Source: Pseudomonas promysalinigenes (lineage in GTDB: Bacteria > Pseudomonadota > Gammaproteobacteria > Pseudomonadales > Pseudomonadaceae). Taken from it: a stretch of DNA of 64,000 nucleotides. Location of the stretch: contig NZ_CP077094.1 of the NCBI RefSeq assembly GCF_014269025.2, positions 372,001 to 436,000 of the forward strand. Reading direction: 5' to 3'. Shown piece after piece: positions 1-7,916 of this stretch. Position numbers and translations under genes: made by a program. The notes under the pieces were generated by a model. The model was not told the origin of the DNA. It did not search any database and saw only the letters and a list, made by a program, of their open reading frames with translations. Positions within the stretch are counted from its first letter, which is position 1; each line of letters begins with the position of its first letter.

Positions 1-735
1 GCAGAGACCGATGGCGCCAAGCCCATCGACAGCGCGCAATTCTTCACCCGCCTGGGCCAGCGCATCATCCACCTGCTGACCACCCAGACCAACTCTGGCC
101 AGCTGTACGAGGTCGACATGCGTCTGCGCCCGTCCGGCGCCGCGGGGCTGCTGGTCAGTTCGCTGGGGGCGTTCGAGCGCTATCAGCAGAACGAGGCCTG
201 GACCTGGGAGCATCAGGCGCTGGTGCGCGCCCGTGTGCTGGTGGGCTGCGAGCAAGTGGCCAAGGGCTTCGAGGCCGTGCGCGCCAAGGTTCTGGGCCAG
301 CCCCGCGACCTTGCCAAGTTGCGCGGCGAAGTGAGTGAGATGCGCGCCAAGATGCGTGACAACCTCGGCACCAAAGCCACCGCAGCAGGCACCGCTGCCA
401 ATGCCTTCGATGCCGGCATGGCGTTCGACATCAAGCAGGATGCCGGCGGTATCGTCGATATCGAATTTATGGTGCAATACGCCGCTTTGGCCTGGTCACA
501 CGAGCACCCGGCCATACTTCGATGGACCGATAACATCCGCATTCTGGAGGAGCTGGAGCAGGCAGGTTTGATGCCGGCCAGTGACGCGGTACTGTTGCGT
601 GAGGTGTACAAGGCGTTCCGCTCGGCGTCGCACCGCCAGGCCCTGCAGAAGCAGGCCGGGGTGATCGATGCGGCGCAGTTTGCCGATGAGCGGCGCCAGG
701 TGCGGCGGATCTGGGGTGAATTGGGTTTGACCTGA
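1..735 (+). CDS. glnE: Glutamine synthetase adenylyltransferase/deadenylase, C-terminal part (5' end outside window)
   Basis: This is the last 244 codons of GlnE, the bifunctional enzyme that adenylylates and deadenylylates glutamine synthetase in response to PII signalling. The frame is open from base 1, so the gene begins upstream of the window. The visible part carries the second nucleotidyltransferase region, with the motif YEVDMRLRPSG near codons 35-45, followed by the helical segment with GGIVDIEF that is typical of the GlnE adenylyltransferase half. It ends in TGA at 733-735. About 220 bases with a REP-like palindrome separate it from the LPS core operon, so it is probably a separate transcription unit. 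The identification is firm; only the length is unknown. Confidence 0.95.
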   Translation, partial: AETDGAKPIDSAQFFTRLGQRIIHLLTTQTNSGQLYEVDMRLRPSGAAGLLVSSLGAFERYQQNEAWTWEHQALVRARVLVGCEQVAKGFEAVRAKVLGQPRDLAKLRGEVSEMRAKMRDNLGTKATAAGTAANAFDAGMAFDIKQDAGGIVDIEFMVQYAALAWSHEHPAILRWTDNIRILEELEQAGLMPASDAVLLREVYKAFRSASHRQALQKQAGVIDAAQFADERRQVRRIWGELGLT

Positions 736-751
736 GCACACCGCAGCGCTT

Positions 752-834
752 GTGGGGGCGGGTTTACCTGCGAAGAAGGCACCGCGGTGCCTGGCACGGG
801 CTTGGCCCGTGTTGGCGGGGCAACCCGCTCCCAC
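752..834. repeat. REP-like extragenic palindrome pair
   Basis: The outer arms at 752-764 (GTGGGGGCGGGTT) and 822-834 (AACCCGCTCCCAC) are inverted with one mismatch. Between them lies a smaller perfect hairpin, GGCACC/GGTGCC, at 778-791. The wording 'GCGGGTTTACCTGCGAAGA' is the style of Pseudomonas REP units. It sits in the glnE-waaF gap, where such elements often act as transcription barriers or mRNA stabilisers; that role is inference. Confidence 0.75.
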
Positions 835-955
835 GGGCTGCGATCAGCCAGGGATCTGCCCGAGTGGTACACTGTCCGCCACATAGCCTGAATATAAAGA
901 GGGGAGGCCAGGCTTTACGCAGCCTGTAGCCTCCCCGAGCGTTTCTGGACTAAGC

Positions 956-2005
956 ATGAGAATACTGATCATTGGCCCCAGCTGGGTCGGCGACATGGTA
1001 ATGGCGCAAACCCTGTTCCAGTGCCTGAAACAGCAGCATCCGGACTGCGTGATCGACGTGCTGGCACCCGAGTGGAGTCGGCCGATCCTCGAGCGCATGC
1101 CCGAGGTGCGCCAGGCCTTGAGCTTCCCGCTCGGCCACGGCGCGCTAGAGTTGGCAACCCGCCGGCGCATCGGCAAGTCCCTGGCTGGCCAGTACGACCA
1201 GGCCATCCTGCTGCCCAACTCCATGAAGTCGGCATTGGTACCGTTCTTTGCCGGCATTGCCAAACGCACGGGCTGGCGCGGTGAAATGCGTTTCGGCCTG
1301 CTCAACGACGTGCGCAAGCTGGACAAGGCCCGCTATCCGCTGATGATCGAGCGCTTCATGGCATTGGCCTACGCGCCGGGTGCCGAGTTGCCGCAGCCGT
1401 ATCCACGGCCACGCCTGCAGATCCAGGCGCAAAGCCGCGAGGCGGCACTGGCCAAGTTCGGCCTGGCGCTGGATCGCCCGTTGCTGGCGCTATGCCCTGG
1501 CGCCGAGTTCGGCGAGGCCAAGCGTTGGCCCGCCGAGCACTACGCCACTGTGGCCGAGGCAATGATCCGCCAAGGCTGGCAAGTGTGGCTGTTCGGCTCG
1601 AAGAACGACCACCCAGTGGGGGAGCAGATCCGCGAGCGGCTCATTCCAGGGCTGCGTGAGGAGTCGTATAACCTGGCCGGGGAAACCTCGTTGGCCGAGG
1701 CCATCGACCTGATGTCCTGCGCCGATGCCGTGGTGTCCAACGACTCGGGCCTGATGCACGTGGCTGCCGCGCTGAACCGCCCGTTGGTCGCGGTATATGG
1801 CTCTACCTCACCAGGCTTTACGCCGCCTTTGGCCGAGCAAGTGGAAGTGGTACGCACCGGCATCGAGTGCAGCCCTTGCTTCGACCGCACCTGCCGCTTC
1901 GGCCATTACAACTGCCTGCGCCTGCTGGAGCCTGGCAGGGTGATTGCCGCATTGCACAGCCTGGGTGGGCCGAACCTGATCGATGCCGTGGCAGAGGTCG
2001 ACTAA
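956..2005 (+). CDS. waaF: ADP-heptose:LPS heptosyltransferase II
   Basis: WaaF adds the second L-glycero-D-manno-heptose to the LPS inner core at the cytoplasmic face of the inner membrane. The 349-aa product starts MRILIIGPSWVGDMVM, the classic N-terminal motif of the family. It has the GT9 nucleotide-sugar site in the C-terminal half (LCPGAEFGEAKRWP near residue 180, then SNDSGLMHVAAALN near 260). The length is normal. It is the first gene of the LPS core operon, and its TAA stop abuts the GTG of waaC with no spacer. The C-terminal cysteine-rich stretch (ECSPCFDRTC) is also usual for WaaF. No closer reading is needed; WaaC follows as the paralogue. Confidence 0.96.
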   Translation: MRILIIGPSWVGDMVMAQTLFQCLKQQHPDCVIDVLAPEWSRPILERMPEVRQALSFPLGHGALELATRRRIGKSLAGQYDQAILLPNSMKSALVPFFAGIAKRTGWRGEMRFGLLNDVRKLDKARYPLMIERFMALAYAPGAELPQPYPRPRLQIQAQSREAALAKFGLALDRPLLALCPGAEFGEAKRWPAEHYATVAEAMIRQGWQVWLFGSKNDHPVGEQIRERLIPGLREESYNLAGETSLAEAIDLMSCADAVVSNDSGLMHVAAALNRPLVAVYGSTSPGFTPPLAEQVEVVRTGIECSPCFDRTCRFGHYNCLRLLEPGRVIAALHSLGGPNLIDAVAEVD

Positions 2006-3064
2006 GTGCGGGTACTGATCATCAAGACCTCGTCGCTGGGTGATGTGATCCACACCTTGCCGGCATTGACCGACGCCGCCCACGCCATCCCTGGCATCCG
2101 GTTCGACTGGGTGGTGGAAGAGGGCTTTGCCGAGATCCCCAGCTGGCACCCAGCGGTGGATCAGGTGATTCCCGTGGCCATCCGCCGTTGGCGCAAGAAC
2201 CTCTGGCAGACGATCAAGAGCGGCGAGTGGAAGGCCTTCAAACAGCCCCTGCGCGCACGCAAGTACGACTTGGTGATCGATGCCCAAGGCCTGGTCAAGT
2301 CGGCGTGGTTGACCCGCTATGTCAAGGCGCCAGTTGCCGGGCTTGACCGCTATTCAGCCCGCGAAGGCTGGGCCAGCCGCTTCTATGACCGGCCGTTGTC
2401 GGTTGCCGTCGGCCAGCATGCGGTGGAGCGGGTGCGGCAGTTGTTCGCCATGGCATTGGCCTACGACCTGCCAGAGGGCATCGGCAACTATGGCCTTGAC
2501 CTGGATCGCCTGCAGTTGCCTGCGGCTGCGCCCTACGTGGTGTTTCTGCACGGCACCACATGGGCGACCAAGCACTGGCCCGAGGCCTACTGGCGCGAAC
2601 TGGCTGAACGCCTAGGCAGGCGCAAGCTGCAGGTGCGCCTGCCGTGGGGCAACCCGGCGGAGAAAGCCCGGGCCGAGCGCATCGCCCAAGGCTTGAACAA
2701 TTGCCAGGTGCTCCCCAAGTTGAACCTTGCCGGGGTCGCCCGCGTGCTGGCGGCGGCTAAAGCGTGTGTGGCGGTGGATACCGGCCTCGGTCACCTGGCC
2801 GCCGCACTGGATGTTCCGACCATTTCCCTGTTCGGCCCAACCAACCCGGGCCTTACCGGCGCCTATGGCCGCGTGCAGGTTCACCAGGCCAGCGATTTCC
2901 CTTGCGCGCCGTGCCTGCAAAAGAAATGCACCTATAAACCGAGCGCCGAAGATCTGCGCCGGTTCGATCTGAAACGCGAGTGGCCGCTGTGCTTCACTCG
3001 CTTGAATCCCGAGCATGTCGCGAGCCGCCTGAGCGCGCTGCTGCTGGCTGAGGATGTTCGTTGA
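2006..3064 (+). CDS. waaC: ADP-heptose:LPS heptosyltransferase I
   Basis: WaaC transfers the first heptose to Kdo2-lipid A. The protein has 352 residues and starts at a GTG that directly follows the waaF stop codon. The N-terminus MRVLIIKTSSLGDVIHTLPAL is the signature of heptosyltransferase I. The GT9 acceptor/donor residues lie around FLHGTTWATKHWP and VDTGLGHLAAALD. The C-terminus holds a CAPCLQKKC cluster. The stop TGA overlaps the waaG ATG by one base, so translation is coupled. Loss of this enzyme in related bacteria gives deep-rough LPS; P. aeruginosa is thought to need it for viability (family knowledge). Confidence 0.96.
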   Translation: MRVLIIKTSSLGDVIHTLPALTDAAHAIPGIRFDWVVEEGFAEIPSWHPAVDQVIPVAIRRWRKNLWQTIKSGEWKAFKQPLRARKYDLVIDAQGLVKSAWLTRYVKAPVAGLDRYSAREGWASRFYDRPLSVAVGQHAVERVRQLFAMALAYDLPEGIGNYGLDLDRLQLPAAAPYVVFLHGTTWATKHWPEAYWRELAERLGRRKLQVRLPWGNPAEKARAERIAQGLNNCQVLPKLNLAGVARVLAAAKACVAVDTGLGHLAAALDVPTISLFGPTNPGLTGAYGRVQVHQASDFPCAPCLQKKCTYKPSAEDLRRFDLKREWPLCFTRLNPEHVASRLSALLLAEDVR

Positions 3065-4188
3065 TGCAACTGGCTTTCGTGCTTTACAAGTATTTCCCCT
3101 TCGGCGGGCTGCAGCGCGATTTCATGCGCATTGCCCTGGAGTGCCAGAAGCGGGGCCACCAGATCCGTGTCTACACGCTGATCTGGGAGGGTGACATTCC
3201 GCCGGGCTTTGAAGTGCTGGTGGCGCCGGTCAAGGCGCTCTTCAACCATCGGCGTAACGAGAAACTCACCGCCTGGATGCAAGCGGACCTGGCCATACGC
3301 CCGGTCGACCGCCTGATCGGCTTCAACAAGATGCCGGGGCTGGATGTGTACTACGCCGCCGATGGCTGCTTCGAAGACAAGGCGCAAACCCTGCGCGGTG
3401 GGCTGTACCGCCGCTGGGGGCGCTACCGGCATTTCGCCGAGTATGAGCGCGCCGTGTTCGCCAAGGATGCACACACTCAAGTGCTGATGATTTCCGAGGT
3501 GCAGCAGCCGCTGTTCATCAAGCACTACGCCACCCCGGTGGAGCGCTTCCATCTGCTGCCGCCTGGCATCTCCCAGGATCGCCGCGCGCCGGCCAACGCC
3601 GCCGAGATCCGCGCTGAATTTCGCAAGGAGTTCAACCTTGGCGATGACGACTTGCTGATGGTGCAGATCGGTTCAGGCTTCAAGACCAAGGGCGTCGACC
3701 GCAGCCTCAAGGCTCTGGCCGCGCTGCCCTCGGCACTGCGCAAACGGACCAGGCTGATGGTCATCGGCCAGGACGACCCTAAGGTGTTCCAGCTGCAAAG
3801 CGCCACGTTGGGCCTGGGCGAGCAGGTGCAGTTCCTCAAGGGCCGCAGTGACATTCCGCGCTTTTTGCTGGGCGCCGACCTGCTGATTCACCCAGCCTAC
3901 AACGAGAACACCGGTACGGTGCTGCTCGAAGCGCTGGTGGCCGGCTTGCCGGTACTGGTTTCCAAGGTGTGCGGCTACGCCCACTACATTGCCGAAGCCG
4001 ACAGTGGCCTGGTGCTTGATGAACCGTTCGAACAGCAACAGCTCAATGACTACCTCAAGCGCATGCTCGACGATGGGCAGGCCCGCGCCAACTGGTCGCG
4101 CAATGGCTTGGCCTTTGCCGACAGCGCCGACCTCTACAGCATGCCGCAGCATGCTGCCGATGTGATTCTGGGGCAGGAGAGCGCATGA
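3064..4188 (+). CDS. waaG: LPS core alpha-1,3-glycosyltransferase (GT4 family)
   Basis: WaaG adds the first outer-core sugar (GalN in Pseudomonas, glucose in enterics) to heptose II. I choose the ATG at 3064, overlapping the waaC stop as TGATG, giving 374 aa and the N-terminus MQLAFVLYKYFPFGGLQRDF. A TTG three bases earlier is possible but unneeded. The GT4 features are a Rossmann-type C-terminal domain with the donor motif near residues 280-295 (HPAYNENTGTVLLEAL), containing the E-x7-E retaining-enzyme signature. It ends with an ATGA overlap with waaP. The product should act before the kinases below complete core phosphorylation. Confidence 0.95.
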   Translation: MQLAFVLYKYFPFGGLQRDFMRIALECQKRGHQIRVYTLIWEGDIPPGFEVLVAPVKALFNHRRNEKLTAWMQADLAIRPVDRLIGFNKMPGLDVYYAADGCFEDKAQTLRGGLYRRWGRYRHFAEYERAVFAKDAHTQVLMISEVQQPLFIKHYATPVERFHLLPPGISQDRRAPANAAEIRAEFRKEFNLGDDDLLMVQIGSGFKTKGVDRSLKALAALPSALRKRTRLMVIGQDDPKVFQLQSATLGLGEQVQFLKGRSDIPRFLLGADLLIHPAYNENTGTVLLEALVAGLPVLVSKVCGYAHYIAEADSGLVLDEPFEQQQLNDYLKRMLDDGQARANWSRNGLAFADSADLYSMPQHAADVILGQESA

Positions 4189-4991
4189 AGCTGATACTGG
4201 CCGAACCCTTCAAGCAGTTGTGGGCTGGGCGTGACCCTTTCGAAGCCGTGGAGGCACTGCAAGGCGAGGTTTACCGCGAGCTGGAAGGGCGCCGCACGTT
4301 GCGTACCGAAGTGGCCGGCGAAGGGTTCTTCGTCAAGATCCACCGCGGCATCGGCTGGGGCGAGATCTTCAAGAACCTGTTCAGCGCCAAGCTACCGGTG
4401 CTCGGTGCGGGCCAGGAATGGCGGGCCATCGAGCGCCTGCACGAGGCAGGCGTGCCGACCATGACTGCCGTGGCTTACGGGGAGCGAGGCAGCAACCCGG
4501 CCAGCCAGCATTCGTTCATCATCACCCAGGAGCTGGCGCCGACCATCAGCCTGGAAGACTTCAGCATCGATTGGGTCAAACAACCGCCTGCACCGCGGCT
4601 CAAGCGTGCCTTGATCGCTGAGGTGGCGAAGATGACCGGCGGCATGCATCGCGCCGGGGTCAACCACCGTGACTGCTATATCTGCCACTTCCTGCTGCAC
4701 ACTGATCGGCCGGTGACGCCAGAAGACTTCAAACTGTCGGTGATCGACCTGCACCGCGCGCAGACCCGAGCGAAAATCAGCCGCCGCTGGCGCGACAAGG
4801 ACTTGGCAGCGCTTTACTTCTCGGCGCTGGATATCGGCCTTACGCGGCGCGACAAGCTGCGCTTTCTGCGCGGTTACTTCCAGCGCCCGCTGCGCCAGGT
4901 GCTGGCCGAAGAAGCCGCGCTGCTCGGCTGGCTCGAAGCCAAAGCGCAGAAACTCTACGATCGTAAGCAACGCTATGGGGATGCACTCTGA
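4185..4991 (+). CDS. waaP: LPS heptose I kinase
   Basis: WaaP phosphorylates heptose I of the inner core, a modification needed for outer-membrane integrity. The 268-aa protein has a protein-kinase-like fold: the candidate ATP lysine K51 (FFVKIH), the catalytic loop H161-R162-D163 (NHRDCYICHFLL), and a metal-binding D188 in VIDLH. Position D163 corresponds to the catalytic Asp discussed for E. coli and P. aeruginosa WaaP. It overlaps waaG by four bases (ATGA) and the next kinase gene by one base. It is the best-characterised member of the kinase cluster that runs to 7916. Confidence 0.95.
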   Translation: MKLILAEPFKQLWAGRDPFEAVEALQGEVYRELEGRRTLRTEVAGEGFFVKIHRGIGWGEIFKNLFSAKLPVLGAGQEWRAIERLHEAGVPTMTAVAYGERGSNPASQHSFIITQELAPTISLEDFSIDWVKQPPAPRLKRALIAEVAKMTGGMHRAGVNHRDCYICHFLLHTDRPVTPEDFKLSVIDLHRAQTRAKISRRWRDKDLAALYFSALDIGLTRRDKLRFLRGYFQRPLRQVLAEEAALLGWLEAKAQKLYDRKQRYGDAL

Positions 4992-5725
4992 TGTCGGGTT
5001 GGACACTGGCGCCGGGCTACGAACATCTGGCGTCGGACTTCGGCAGCCTCGATGCGGTGTTCGCTCTGAAGGGCGAGCACCTGACGCGCGACCCGCTGAG
5101 CGAGGTCATCCGTGTCGAGCGTGACGGGGTCAACTATTACGTCAAGCGTTACACTGGCGCGGGCAAGCACATGCGCCGCTATCTGGGCCGGCCACGTATC
5201 AAGGCGGAATGGCAGAACCTCAAGCAGTTCGCCAAGTGGGAGATTCCCACGGCCGAGGTGGTGGCCTGGGGCCTGGAGCGCAAGGGCCTGGCATTCGGCC
5301 GTGGGGCCATGATCACCCGTGAACTGCCGCGTACCGAAGACCTGTCGGCGTTGGCCGAGCGCAACGACCCACGCCTGGCCGACCGCGTCTGGGTAGACAA
5401 GCTCAGCCGCCAGCTGGCGCGTCACACCCGGGTGATGCATGAGCACCGCTTCGCCCACAACGACTTGAAATGGCGCAACCTGCTGGTCGACGATCTGGGT
5501 ACGCTGTTCTTCATCGACTGCCCGACCGGCGACTTCTGGCGGGGCTTCATGTGGCGTCATCGCATGATCAAAGACCTGGCCTGCCTGGACAAGGTAGCCA
5601 AGTATCACCTGACGGCCACTCAGCGCCTGCGTTTCTATCTGCAATACCGCGGGCGCCGACGCCTGACTGCGCGCGACAAGCGCCGCATTCGTCAGGTGCT
5701 GAGCTTTTTCGAGGGAAGGGAATGA
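4991..5725 (+). CDS. wapP: LPS core kinase, WapP-like
   Basis: This 244-aa kinase-fold protein directly follows waaP (one-base overlap, TGATG). It keeps every key residue: lysine K52 (YYVKRY), the catalytic loop H156-N157-D158 (FAHNDLKWRNLL) and the metal Asp D176 (FFIDCP). In P. aeruginosa the gene after waaP is wapP (PA5008), one of three LPS kinases needed for full core phosphorylation; the position and type match, so I use that name. The exact heptose position it phosphorylates cannot be read from sequence. It ends with an ATGA overlap with the next gene. Confidence 0.85.
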   Translation: MSGWTLAPGYEHLASDFGSLDAVFALKGEHLTRDPLSEVIRVERDGVNYYVKRYTGAGKHMRRYLGRPRIKAEWQNLKQFAKWEIPTAEVVAWGLERKGLAFGRGAMITRELPRTEDLSALAERNDPRLADRVWVDKLSRQLARHTRVMHEHRFAHNDLKWRNLLVDDLGTLFFIDCPTGDFWRGFMWRHRMIKDLACLDKVAKYHLTATQRLRFYLQYRGRRRLTARDKRRIRQVLSFFEGRE

Positions 5726-6474
5726 CCGATTACCTGGCCAGCGCGGACCTTGCGTTGCTCAAACGCCATGGCTTGAATGACTTCGAGGCGTTGTGGGCCC
5801 TGCAGCTGGAAGCCGTGGACGAACCCAATACCGGCCGCGGTGGCTGGAGCAGCGTCTATCGCCTGGAGCTCGAAGGCAAAGGCTATTACCTCAAGCGCCA
5901 GAGCAATTACCTGACCCGTACTTTGCATCGACCGTTCGGCGAACCGACATTCGCCCGCGAATTTCGCAACATCAGCCGCTACCAGAAGCTGCACATTCCT
6001 GCCTTGCAGGCGGTGTACTACGGCGAGCGTAAGCACAATGGCGAGCACCGGGCGATCTTGATGACCCGTGCGCTGGACGAGTGGCGTGACCTCGAAAGCC
6101 TGCTGGGCCAGTGGTCGCAGCTCGATGAAGTGGCTCAGGCCGGCATTCTCAAGGCCTGTGGCCAACTTGCGCGCACCCTGCATGGTGCCGGCCAGGTTCA
6201 TGGTTGCTTCTATCCCAAGCACATCTTCCTGCGCCAGCGCCGCGAGGGTTGGGAAGCGCAGTTGATCGATCTAGAAAAGACCCGGCCGTTGCTGTTCGGC
6301 ATGCGTGATCGCCTGCGTGATCTGGAACCACTGCTGCGCCGGGCTACGGTCTGGGGGGCAGCCGAGGTGCGCCAGTTGCTCGCCGCCTACCTGCAACAAC
6401 CTGCCGAAAGCCCTTTGGTTGGCACCTGGCTGCAACGCCTGACGCTACGCCGTCGTGAAAAAGAGGCTCGCTGA
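5722..6474 (+). CDS. wapQ: LPS core kinase-like protein, WapQ/InaA family
   Basis: A 250-aa member of the InaA/LPS-kinase-like family. The position corresponds to wapQ (PA5007) in P. aeruginosa. The candidate ATP lysine is K58 (YYLKRQ) and the metal Asp D183 (LIDLEKTR). The catalytic loop, however, reads V-H160-G-C-F-Y-P-K-H, so the Asp found in WaaP (H-R-D) and WapP (H-N-D) is absent at the expected place. It may therefore be a pseudokinase or use a rearranged active site. The start ATG lies inside the wapP stop (ATGA) and its TGA overlaps the next ATG by one base, so it is fully embedded in the operon. Confidence 0.8.
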   Translation: MTDYLASADLALLKRHGLNDFEALWALQLEAVDEPNTGRGGWSSVYRLELEGKGYYLKRQSNYLTRTLHRPFGEPTFAREFRNISRYQKLHIPALQAVYYGERKHNGEHRAILMTRALDEWRDLESLLGQWSQLDEVAQAGILKACGQLARTLHGAGQVHGCFYPKHIFLRQRREGWEAQLIDLEKTRPLLFGMRDRLRDLEPLLRRATVWGAAEVRQLLAAYLQQPAESPLVGTWLQRLTLRRREKEAR

Positions 6475-7916
6475 TGCGTTTGTCTGAACTCAAAGCGGCT
6501 GGGCGCAGCCCGTCGCTGCCCCTGAACATTACCCTGGCCGATGCCGCCGGCACGGCTGACCTGCAATTACTGAGCCTGCTGCGCGTGCTGCCTGGGCAGC
6601 GTTACGTGGGCGCAGGCGTGTGGCGCGGCATTCCGGTGCTGGCCAAGCTGCTGGTTGGTGGCAACGCTGCGCGGCATTTTCAGCGCGAACTCGATGGCGT
6701 GAAACTGTTGGCCAAACAGGGCTTGACCACGCCGCGTCTGCTGGCCGATGGCCTTACCGAGGGTGAGGGTGGCTGGTTGCTGTTCGAATTCCTGGACGGC
6801 GCTGAAAGCCTGGCCGATGCCTGGGCCGCGGTGCAGCACTTGCCAGTGCTGGCTGACGAGCAGCAGGCGGTGCTGGGCGAAGCCCTTGGCGCTGTGGCAC
6901 AGATGCATGCCAAAGGCCTGTGGCAGGAAGACCTGCACCTGGATAACCTGCTGCGCCACGGCGGCAAGCTTTATTTGATCGACGGCGCCGGGATCAAGGC
7001 CGAAACGCCAGGCCAGCAGCTTTCACGCCCTCGCGTTCTGGAAAACCTCGGGGTGTTTTTCGCGCAGTTACCCAAGCGTCTGGAGCCGTTCCTCGAGGAG
7101 CTGCTGGTGCATTACCTGCTAGCCAACGCCGAGCATGCCCTGCCGCTGGAAGCGTTGCAGAAGCAGGTGGACAAGGTGCGCAGCTGGCGGCAGAAGGACT
7201 ACCTAGAGAAAGCCGGTCGCGAGTGCAGCTTGTTCAGTGTGCAACGCAGCCTTTCGGGCCTGCAGGCGATCCGCCGCGAAGAAGTGGATGCCATGCTGCC
7301 GGTATTGGCGCAGGCCGATGAGCTCATCGACCAGGGCCATTTGTACAAAACCGGTGGTGCAGCCAGCGTCGCCCGTATCGAGATCAACGGCCGCAAGCTG
7401 GTGCTTAAGCGCTACAACATCAAGAACACCGCCCATTGGTTCAAGCGTTTCTGGCGCCCGAGCCGGGCCTGGCACTCGTGGATCGAAGGCAATCGCCTGG
7501 CATTTCTCGACATCGCCACGCCCCGCCCGTTGGCGGTACTGGAGCAACGTGTGCTGGGCCTGCGCAGCCGTGCCTATCTGGTTACCGAGTACGTCGACGG
7601 GCCCGACCTGACGGCATGCTTTGCGCCCTATGTGGATAACGGCGATGCGCCCGATGATCAGGTCGATGCTCTGGTTCGGCTGATGCACCAGCTGATTCGT
7701 GAACGCATCAGCCATGGTGATTTCAAGGGGCACAACCTGTTCTGGGACAAGGGCCAATGGTCGTTGATCGACCTGGACGCCATGTGCCAACACGCCACCC
7801 AGCTCAGCTTCGCCTCGGCCTTTGCCCGTGACCGAGCAAGGCTATTGCGCAACTGGCCCAGTGGCAGTGCCTTGCATCAGCGGCTTGAGCGGCTGCTGCC
7901 CAAACTGGCCGAGTAA
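6474..7916 (+). CDS. Tandem-kinase-domain protein of the LPS core cluster (PA5006-like)
   Basis: A 480-aa protein made of two kinase-like halves. The first (residues about 1-230) has K58 (VLAKLL) and a loop with W150-Q-E-D153-L-H; the metal Asp is D170 in LYLIDGAG. The second (about 280-480) has K312 (LVLKRY), a clean catalytic loop H414-G-D416 (ISHGDFKGHNLF) and D433 (SLIDLD). The second half is thus the more canonical kinase. It matches the position of PA5006 in P. aeruginosa, a gene without an agreed function. Given its coupling to waaP/wapP/wapQ, a role in core phosphorylation or LPS quality control is likely but unproven. Its 3' end overlaps the convergent downstream gene by 40 bp. Confidence 0.8.
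   Translation: MRLSELKAAGRSPSLPLNITLADAAGTADLQLLSLLRVLPGQRYVGAGVWRGIPVLAKLLVGGNAARHFQRELDGVKLLAKQGLTTPRLLADGLTEGEGGWLLFEFLDGAESLADAWAAVQHLPVLADEQQAVLGEALGAVAQMHAKGLWQEDLHLDNLLRHGGKLYLIDGAGIKAETPGQQLSRPRVLENLGVFFAQLPKRLEPFLEELLVHYLLANAEHALPLEALQKQVDKVRSWRQKDYLEKAGRECSLFSVQRSLSGLQAIRREEVDAMLPVLAQADELIDQGHLYKTGGAASVARIEINGRKLVLKRYNIKNTAHWFKRFWRPSRAWHSWIEGNRLAFLDIATPRPLAVLEQRVLGLRSRAYLVTEYVDGPDLTACFAPYVDNGDAPDDQVDALVRLMHQLIRERISHGDFKGHNLFWDKGQWSLIDLDAMCQHATQLSFASAFARDRARLLRNWPSGSALHQRLERLLPKLAE

Noticed and set aside
213..884. Long minus-strand open frame across the glnE end
   Set aside because: It lies opposite glnE, has composition typical of antisense frames in G+C-rich DNA, and no recognisable domain or ribosome-binding site.
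7631..7639. Perfect DnaA box inside the tandem-kinase gene
   Set aside because: A single copy in coding sequence, with no partner box or AT-rich region; treated as chance. The same holds for 29181-29189 and 63372-63380.
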